A stretch of 64,000 nt of DNA from Methylovirgula sp. (GTDB lineage: Bacteria > Pseudomonadota > Alphaproteobacteria > Rhizobiales > Beijerinckiaceae): positions 1,982,501 to 2,046,500 of the forward strand of contig NZ_JBBCGP010000001.1 in NCBI RefSeq assembly GCF_037200945.1, in the 5' to 3' direction. Every line of letters starts with the position of its first letter. Position 1 is the stretch's first letter. Made by a program: the position numbers and the translations under genes. The notes beneath the pieces are model-generated. The model was not told the DNA's origin. It worked only from the letters and a program-made list of their open reading frames with translations, and searched no databases. Positions 58,777 to 64,000 of this stretch are shown piece by piece.

Positions 58777-59996
58777 TGCTCGAGAAAACCGAAAATTTGA
58801 ATCACACCACCCCTCTCCAGGCGGCGCCGGAGGTAGATACCGCGCAGAAGCGCGGATCGGGAGGGCGGACGTTCCTGCTTCTCGCGGTGCTGCTTTTACT
58901 GCTCGGCGGCATTTATTACGGCATCCATTCGCGGACTTCGGCAGAGTCCGCGCTGGCACAGGAAACGATCACGTCTTCGGTTCCCAATGTCCATATCGTT
59001 CTGCCGCAGCAGAATGCGCCGAGCGAGGGCCTGGTTCTGCCCGGCCAAACCACGGCCTTCACGGATACGCCGATCTACGCGCGCTCCAACGGCTATCTAA
59101 AAAAATGGTACGTCGATATCGGTGCGCAGGTGAAAAAGGGCGAATTGCTCGCCGAAGTCGAGACGCCGGAGCTCGACGCGCAATTGCGCCAGGCCCGTTC
59201 CGATCTTGTCACTGCGCAAGCCAATGCAAAGCTGGCAGCCATTACAGCGAATCGCACCCAGGATTTGCTGAAGTCGCAATCGGTTTCGACGCAGGAGCGG
59301 GACAATGCCGCTGGCGCCTTGGCTGCGGATCAGGCGATCGTTTCTTCGCGACAGGCTGAGGTCGGTCGCCTTGAAGAGTTGCAGGGCTACGAAAAAATTT
59401 ATGCGCCCTTCGACGGTGTGATCACTGCCCGCAACACTGACATCGGCGATCTCATCACCCCGGGGCCGGGGACGCGCAACAGCGAATTGTTCCGTGAGCA
59501 GGCGACCAACGTCCTGCGAATCTATGTTGCCGTCCCCGAGGTTTATACCCCCCAAATTCATGTGGGTGAAAAGCCGAAGATCACGCTCGACGAATACCCG
59601 AACCAAGCCTTTCAAGGTACGCTGGTACGTACCGACAAGTCCATCAATCAGCAATCCCGCACGTTGCTCGTTGAGGTCGATGTCGACAATTCTGAAGGCA
59701 AGCTTTTACCCGGGGCTTACACGTTCGTGCATTTTGATCTGCTCGCCCATCCGGAAAGCGTGACCATACCGTCCAACACATTGTTGTTCCGCAGCGAAGG
59801 TCTGCGTGTTGGCGTTGTGCGCGACGACAAGGTGCAATTGGTGCCGATCAAGATCGGTCGTGACTACGGCGACCGGGTCGAGGTACTTTCGGGCCTCACG
59901 GATAAAGACCACGTTATCATCAATCCATCGGATTCGCTGATCAGTGGTATCACCGTGCATGCCATAACCGATCGCAAGCCGTCTGGAGCGTCTTAA
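58776..59996 (+). CDS. periplasmic adaptor of the RND pump
   Basis: The 406-residue membrane-fusion protein has an N-terminal helix (TFLLLAVLLLLLGGIYYGI), a lipoyl half with YARSNGYLKKWYVDIGAQVK, a coiled coil of Ala/Gln-rich heptads, and the second lipoyl and beta-barrel part (YEKIYAPFDGVITARNTDIG). The start shares one base with the pump stop (TAATG), implying coupling. It should bridge the RND permease and the following outer-membrane factor. Confidence 0.94.
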   Translation: MLEKTENLNHTTPLQAAPEVDTAQKRGSGGRTFLLLAVLLLLLGGIYYGIHSRTSAESALAQETITSSVPNVHIVLPQQNAPSEGLVLPGQTTAFTDTPIYARSNGYLKKWYVDIGAQVKKGELLAEVETPELDAQLRQARSDLVTAQANAKLAAITANRTQDLLKSQSVSTQERDNAAGALAADQAIVSSRQAEVGRLEELQGYEKIYAPFDGVITARNTDIGDLITPGPGTRNSELFREQATNVLRIYVAVPEVYTPQIHVGEKPKITLDEYPNQAFQGTLVRTDKSINQQSRTLLVEVDVDNSEGKLLPGAYTFVHFDLLAHPESVTIPSNTLLFRSEGLRVGVVRDDKVQLVPIKIGRDYGDRVEVLSGLTDKDHVIINPSDSLISGITVHAITDRKPSGAS

Positions 59997-61495
59997 TGCG
60001 TCACGCCTGGGGGGGAGTTGCGGCGTTCGGGTTCATGCTGGGCGGATGTATGGTGGGGCCGGATTATGTGACGCCGGCAGTTCCGATCACGCCAAAGTTC
60101 AAAGAGGCTGCACGGCCTGTCGATGACAAGACAGCGGGCGTCTGGGTGCGCGCCACGCCGGGCGACGCGTTTGAACGCGGTAAATGGTGGGAAGTCTTCG
60201 GCGATGCGGAACTCGACCGGCTCGAAGAGCAATTGGGCGACGCCAACCAAAGCCTGAAGGAAGCCGAAGCCCGCTTCGCCCAATCACGGGCTCTGATCCG
60301 GTTTGCGCGTGCGTCCGAATTCCCCAGCGTTAGCGCCGGGCTCAGCGCAGCGTCGATCCGTGATTCAGCCAACCAGCCGTATTTCCAGACCAAAAATCCG
60401 CCGCCGCTCGGCGATTTCGAAATGCCGGTCGATCTCAATTACGAAGTCGATTTCTGGGGCAAGGTGCGCCGGACAACCGAGGCGGCGCGCGAGGAATCGC
60501 AGGCGACGGCCGCCGACCTCTCAACCGCGAGCCTCAGCCTTCATTCCGAACTCGCACTCGATTACATCGATTTGCGCGCTCAAGATGCCCAACAACGTCT
60601 CCTCGACGAGACGGTAAAGTCCTTTGCGCACGCCCTGCAACTGACGGAGAACCGCCACGTCGGCGGCCTTGCGCCGGAATCCGATGTCGAGCAGGCGGAA
60701 ACGCAGCTCGCCACGACCAAGGTGCAGGATACCGACATCGGCGTGGCGCGGGCACAATTCGAACATGCGATCGCGGTGCTGATCGGCGAACCGCCGGCGG
60801 CGTTGCACATTCCGCCGGCGGCATTTGGTCAGCTCAGGCCACATGCGGTGCCGCCGATATTGCCGTCGGGGCTTTTGCAGCGCCGTCCCGATATTGCCGC
60901 GGCCGAACGGCGCGTGAGCGAAGCCAATCAGCGGATCGGCATCGCCGACGCCGCCTTTTATCCGGACGTCAACCTAGCTGCGCTCGCGGGTTTCCAGGGA
61001 ACCACACCGGCGAATTGGTTCGGCTGGCCGAGTTTGCTCTGGTCGGTTGGCACGACGCTTTCGCAGCCCATCTTCGACGGCGGCGCCATCCGTGCGCAGT
61101 CTGATTCCGCCCGCGCCGCCTATGCCGAGAACGTCGCCGACTACAGGCAGACGACACTTTCGGCCTTCCAGGACGTCGAGGACAATCTTTCATCGCTGCG
61201 GATTTTGGGCCGCGAGGCCAGACAGCAGCGCGAAGCCGTCGTTGCGGCGAACAAGTCGCTGAACACGTTCACCACGCTCTATATCGGCGGTGAAGTGGCT
61301 TATCTGCAGGTCATCACGGCGCAGCAGGCCGCGCTCTCCAACCAAGTCAATGAGGTCGATATTCAGCAGCGTCGTCTTGAGGCGAATGTTCGGCTGTTCA
61401 AAGCCCTTGGTGGCGGCTGGGACAAAGATCAGCTTCCCGTTCTTGCCTCGAGCGGCCTGCCGCGCGGCGCCTTCGTTCCGATCGGTCAGCAATAG
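59996..61495 (+). CDS. outer-membrane efflux lipoprotein of the RND system
   Basis: The 499-residue protein has a lipobox FMLGGC with the motif MVGPDYVTP after it, the NodT/OprM beginning. The two outer-membrane-efflux repeats carry long helices, with LQRRPDIAAAERRVSEANQR near the middle. The ATG shares a base with the adaptor stop (TAATG). A second outer-membrane factor of the same family lies at 91-1587 with the MFS pump. Confidence 0.93.
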   Translation: MRHAWGGVAAFGFMLGGCMVGPDYVTPAVPITPKFKEAARPVDDKTAGVWVRATPGDAFERGKWWEVFGDAELDRLEEQLGDANQSLKEAEARFAQSRALIRFARASEFPSVSAGLSAASIRDSANQPYFQTKNPPPLGDFEMPVDLNYEVDFWGKVRRTTEAAREESQATAADLSTASLSLHSELALDYIDLRAQDAQQRLLDETVKSFAHALQLTENRHVGGLAPESDVEQAETQLATTKVQDTDIGVARAQFEHAIAVLIGEPPAALHIPPAAFGQLRPHAVPPILPSGLLQRRPDIAAAERRVSEANQRIGIADAAFYPDVNLAALAGFQGTTPANWFGWPSLLWSVGTTLSQPIFDGGAIRAQSDSARAAYAENVADYRQTTLSAFQDVEDNLSSLRILGREARQQREAVVAANKSLNTFTTLYIGGEVAYLQVITAQQAALSNQVNEVDIQQRRLEANVRLFKALGGGWDKDQLPVLASSGLPRGAFVPIGQQ

Positions 61496-61504
61496 GCCTT
61501 GTCG

Positions 61505-61921
61505 ATGCGATCGGCCGCCGAAATCATAGAGGCGCTGCGGCTGACGCCGCATCCCGAGGGCGGTTATTTCCGCGAGACATTTCGCGACGGCCGGGTGATC
61601 GGCGGCCGTACGGCCTCGACCGCGATTTATTATTTGCTGGCGGCCGGGCAGCGCTCGCATTGGCATCGCGTCGATGCCGCCGAAATCTGGCATTGGTATG
61701 CCGGTGCGCCTCTGCTTCTATCGATCAAGACGGCGGAAAAGCTCGCCACTCATAGTCTCGGCCCCGACCTCTTTGCCGGCGAAGAGCCGCAGGCCATCGT
61801 GCCGGCGCATGCCTGGCAGAGCGCCGAGCCGGCAGGCGCATGGGCGCTCGTTGGCTGCACAGTTGCGCCGGGGTTCGAATTCAGCCAATTCGAGTTGGCC
61901 GCGCCGGATTGGCGTCCCTAA
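61505..61921 (+). CDS. DUF985 cupin-fold protein
   Basis: The 138-residue protein shows the DUF985/cupin_5 pattern: LTPHPEGGYFRETFR, TAIYYLLAAGQRSHWHRVDA, EIWHWYAGAPL and the C-terminal GCTVAPGFEFSQFELA. The histidines could bind a metal. Function unknown. It starts 9 bases past the outer-membrane-factor stop, so it may share the pump message. Confidence 0.9.
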   Translation: MRSAAEIIEALRLTPHPEGGYFRETFRDGRVIGGRTASTAIYYLLAAGQRSHWHRVDAAEIWHWYAGAPLLLSIKTAEKLATHSLGPDLFAGEEPQAIVPAHAWQSAEPAGAWALVGCTVAPGFEFSQFELAAPDWRP

Positions 61922-61934
61922 AGTAGGCGCGATC

Positions 61935-62489
61935 ATGCAGCCCCAGTCGCTCGACGACATTGTTCACGTCATCCAGGTCGCACTTACACCGGTCTTTCTT
62001 TTGTCGGGGGTCGCGTCGCTTCTCGCGGTCTTCGCGACGAGGCTTGGCCGCGTGGCCGATAAGGTCGATGCTCTGTCGGACGCTTTGGACTCCGCTTCGC
62101 AGGCCGAACGCGAGCAAATCATTGCGCGGCTTGGCTATCTCCGCCGTCGATCCCATGCACTCGATGCCGCTGTGGTCCTTGGTGCGCTCGCCGGCGTTTC
62201 GACGAGCGGCGCCGCACTCATGCTTTTTGTAGGGACTTTGCGAAACGGAACCGGTTCGACCCTGATGTTTCTGGCGTTCGGTGCCGCGCTTGTTCTCACG
62301 ATAGGTGCTTTGACGGCCTTCCTCACCGAAATGCTGATGGCGAGCCGGGGCATCCGCGCGATCGTTGCCGCAGAAAAAGCCCAGCAGGACGGACCTGAAC
62401 TGGATCCGGAGCCGGAGGTGGCCGCGCACGGCGCGAGCGCCGCGCCAAACCTTCCGGACAGCCCGGGCTCGGACGCGCCGGTCGATTAA
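61935..62489 (+). CDS. DUF2721 membrane protein
   Basis: The 184-residue protein has three hydrophobic segments: VIQVALTPVFLLSGVASLLA, then AAVVLGALAGVSTSGAALML and LMFLAFGAALVLTIGALTAF. Between the first two is a charged helix with RLGRVADKVD, the DUF2721 pattern. An acidic Pro-rich tail ends it. The ATG at 61935 follows the cupin gene by 13 bases. Role unknown. Confidence 0.85.
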   Translation: MQPQSLDDIVHVIQVALTPVFLLSGVASLLAVFATRLGRVADKVDALSDALDSASQAEREQIIARLGYLRRRSHALDAAVVLGALAGVSTSGAALMLFVGTLRNGTGSTLMFLAFGAALVLTIGALTAFLTEMLMASRGIRAIVAAEKAQQDGPELDPEPEVAAHGASAAPNLPDSPGSDAPVD

Positions 62490-62642
62490 ATCGCCACCCC
62501 GGCCTGTGCCTGCGGCCGTCATCCGGTGACGCCGCTCCGTTCGGATCGCCGGAACTTTATGGTTCGCTGCGCGTTTTGCTGCAGGCGTGTCTGCCGCGCA
62601 GGGCTGCGATTCCTCGCGCGTTAGAGGGCGGGGTTTACATTG

Positions 62643-64000
62643 ATGGTGTCGAAAGCAACGGCGGCGGCACGGGCTGAGTCTAACGGCCGAAAAGACCCGG
62701 CGCCCGCAAGTCTCTCGTTTGAAGAACATATTTCGGGAGTGGATTCCGCCAAGCTTTTAAGCGCCATGCAGGCGATGCGCGCCGGCGATTTCAGCGTGCG
62801 GCTGCCTGGCAATCTCACCGGGCTCACGGGCAAGGTCGCGGATATCTTCAACGAAATCATCGCCGCGAACCAACAGATGGCCACGCAATTGGCGAGCGTC
62901 GGCGAGGCAGTCGGCCGCGACGGCCGCATCCGCAACCGCGTACGCTTCGGCATTTCGACCGGCGCGTGGGCGGATATGGAAACCTCGATCAACACGCTGA
63001 TCGATGACCTCCTTTGGCCCACGACGTCGGTGACGCGGACGATCTCTGCGGTTGCGAAGGGGGATCTGCTCCAGCCGGTGCCGCTTGATGTCGATGGCCG
63101 GCCGCTGAAGGGCGATTTTCTGCGCTCCGCCACGATCGCCAATGCGATGATCGAGCAATTGTCGGTGTTCACGTCCGAGGTGACGCGTGTGGCGCGCGAA
63201 GTCGGAACGGACGGCAAGCTCGGCGGCCAAGCGAAAGTCAAAAACGCCACGGGTGTCTGGAAGGACCTGACGGAGTCGGTGAATTCCATGGCTTCGAATC
63301 TGACCGGCCAGGTGCGAAATATCGCGGAGGTCACGATCGCCGTTGCTTCGGGAGATTTGTCGAAAAAAATTACCGTCGACGTGCGCGGCGAGATTCTGCA
63401 GCTCAAAGAAGCCATCAACACGATGGTCGATCAGTTGCGCTCCTTCGCCTCGGAAGTGACGCGCGTTGCGCGCGAAGTTGGCACCGAGGGCCGGCTCGGC
63501 GGTCAGGCGCAAGTGCCGGGCGTCGCGGGCACCTGGAAGGACCTGACCGACAACGTGAACCTGATGGCCTCGAATCTGACAGCTCAGGTCCGCAATATCG
63601 CCGAAGTATCAACGGCCATCGCGAAGGGCGACCTTTCCAAGAAAATTACTGTCAACGTGAGCGGCGAAATCCTTGAACTGAAGGAAACCATCAACACGAT
63701 GGTCGATCAGCTCAATTCTTTCGCCTCGGAAGTGACGCGCGTCGCACGTGAGGTCGGCACCGAAGGCAGGCTTGGCGGTCAGGCGGAAGTGCCGGGCGTC
63801 GCCGGCACGTGGAAGGATCTGACCGACAACGTGAATTTGATGGCTTCGAATTTGACCGGCCAGGTCCGCAACATCGCCGAGGTTTCAACGGCCATCGCGA
63901 GTGGCGACTTGTCCCGCAAAATCACTGTCGATGTGCGTGGCGAAATCCTTCAATTGAAGGAAACGCTGAACACGATGGTCGATCAGCTCAATCGCTTCGC
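62643..64000 (+). CDS. multi-HAMP sensor histidine kinase, N-terminal part (runs off window)
   Basis: An uninterrupted frame of at least 452 codons starts at ATG 62643 and continues past the end. After about 25 polar residues it is made of HAMP-like repeats; units at 63175, 63451 and 63727 begin with SEVTRVAREVGT and recur every 92 residues (276 bases). Motifs GVAGTWKDLTDNVNLMASNL and GDLSKKITV are the same as in HAMP-array hybrid kinases, including fungal group III (Nik1-like) proteins. No membrane helix is seen, so it is probably cytoplasmic. Kinase and receiver domains are expected beyond the window. Confidence 0.85.
   Translation, partial: MVSKATAAARAESNGRKDPAPASLSFEEHISGVDSAKLLSAMQAMRAGDFSVRLPGNLTGLTGKVADIFNEIIAANQQMATQLASVGEAVGRDGRIRNRVRFGISTGAWADMETSINTLIDDLLWPTTSVTRTISAVAKGDLLQPVPLDVDGRPLKGDFLRSATIANAMIEQLSVFTSEVTRVAREVGTDGKLGGQAKVKNATGVWKDLTESVNSMASNLTGQVRNIAEVTIAVASGDLSKKITVDVRGEILQLKEAINTMVDQLRSFASEVTRVAREVGTEGRLGGQAQVPGVAGTWKDLTDNVNLMASNLTAQVRNIAEVSTAIAKGDLSKKITVNVSGEILELKETINTMVDQLNSFASEVTRVAREVGTEGRLGGQAEVPGVAGTWKDLTDNVNLMASNLTGQVRNIAEVSTAIASGDLSRKITVDVRGEILQLKETLNTMVDQLNRF

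Overview
The window reads as chromosomal DNA of a GC-rich alphaproteobacterium of the order Hyphomicrobiales (Rhizobiales), most plausibly a Beijerinckiaceae/Methylocystaceae-type organism. This rests on the CcrM-type GANTC methylase, the cox-thrC-M16 peptidase-GNAT synteny, IalB, extensin-like and DUF983 proteins, a GTTC-N7-GTTC (alphaproteobacterial LexA) promoter, an EcfG-type stress promoter, and a hydroxypyruvate reductase closely resembling HprA of serine-cycle methylotrophs. The assignment is an inference. I saw no rRNA, tRNA or CRISPR array.

Layout. 1-6.2 kb: a minus-strand drug-efflux operon (HlyD adaptor, DHA2 MFS pump, outer-membrane factor) divergent from its TetR-type regulator, followed by a family-4 uracil-DNA glycosylase. 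6.2-11.2 kb: zinc metallopeptidase, degenerate glycosyltransferase-like gene, LexA-box-controlled radical SAM gene, rnhB and ccrM. 11.3-25.1 kb: mixed housekeeping and accessory genes: PAP2 phosphatase, WrbA, pirin with a divergent LysR regulator, a fluoride module (riboswitch-crcB-DUF190), Nudix, PhzF, rhodanese, a leaderless HtrA-like protease, a potassium channel, DgcA and IalB. 25.5-35.4 kb: the aa3-type cytochrome c oxidase operon (ctaC-ctaD-ctaB-coxF-ctaG-ctaE-DUF983-surf1), then thrC, an M16 peptidase and an acetyltransferase. 35.4-44.6 kb: an EAL phosphodiesterase with a degenerate GGDEF, YqgE, a DsbD-alpha-like protein, a DUF72-UdgX pair, a KGG stress protein with an EcfG promoter, peroxiredoxin, extensin-like protein and hprA. 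44.7-50.7 kb: a secreted Tyr/Gly-rich protein, a NarL-type two-component pair, ruvX, UPF0173 hydrolase, gatC and gatA.

At 50.7-52.1 kb an IS110-family (IS1111-like) element sits between gatA and gatB of the gatCAB operon in the same orientation. It has subterminal inverted repeats, a stem-loop covering the transposase start, and a 222-base 3' non-coding tail that is a candidate guide (seek/bridge) RNA. 53.6-55.6 kb is gene-poor: a histone-H1-like gene, its long structured upstream region, and an unexplained 102-base element that can fold into a three-way junction. 55.6-61.5 kb is a tripartite RND efflux operon with TAATG overlaps. The window ends inside a multi-HAMP sensor protein with 276-base internal repeats.

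The items most worth pursuing are the three-way-junction element (54533-54634), the IS1111 guide-RNA region, the tandem LexA boxes in front of the radical SAM gene, the DUF72-UdgX pair, the fluoride riboswitch module, and the RND pump that lacks the usual TM10 lysine.
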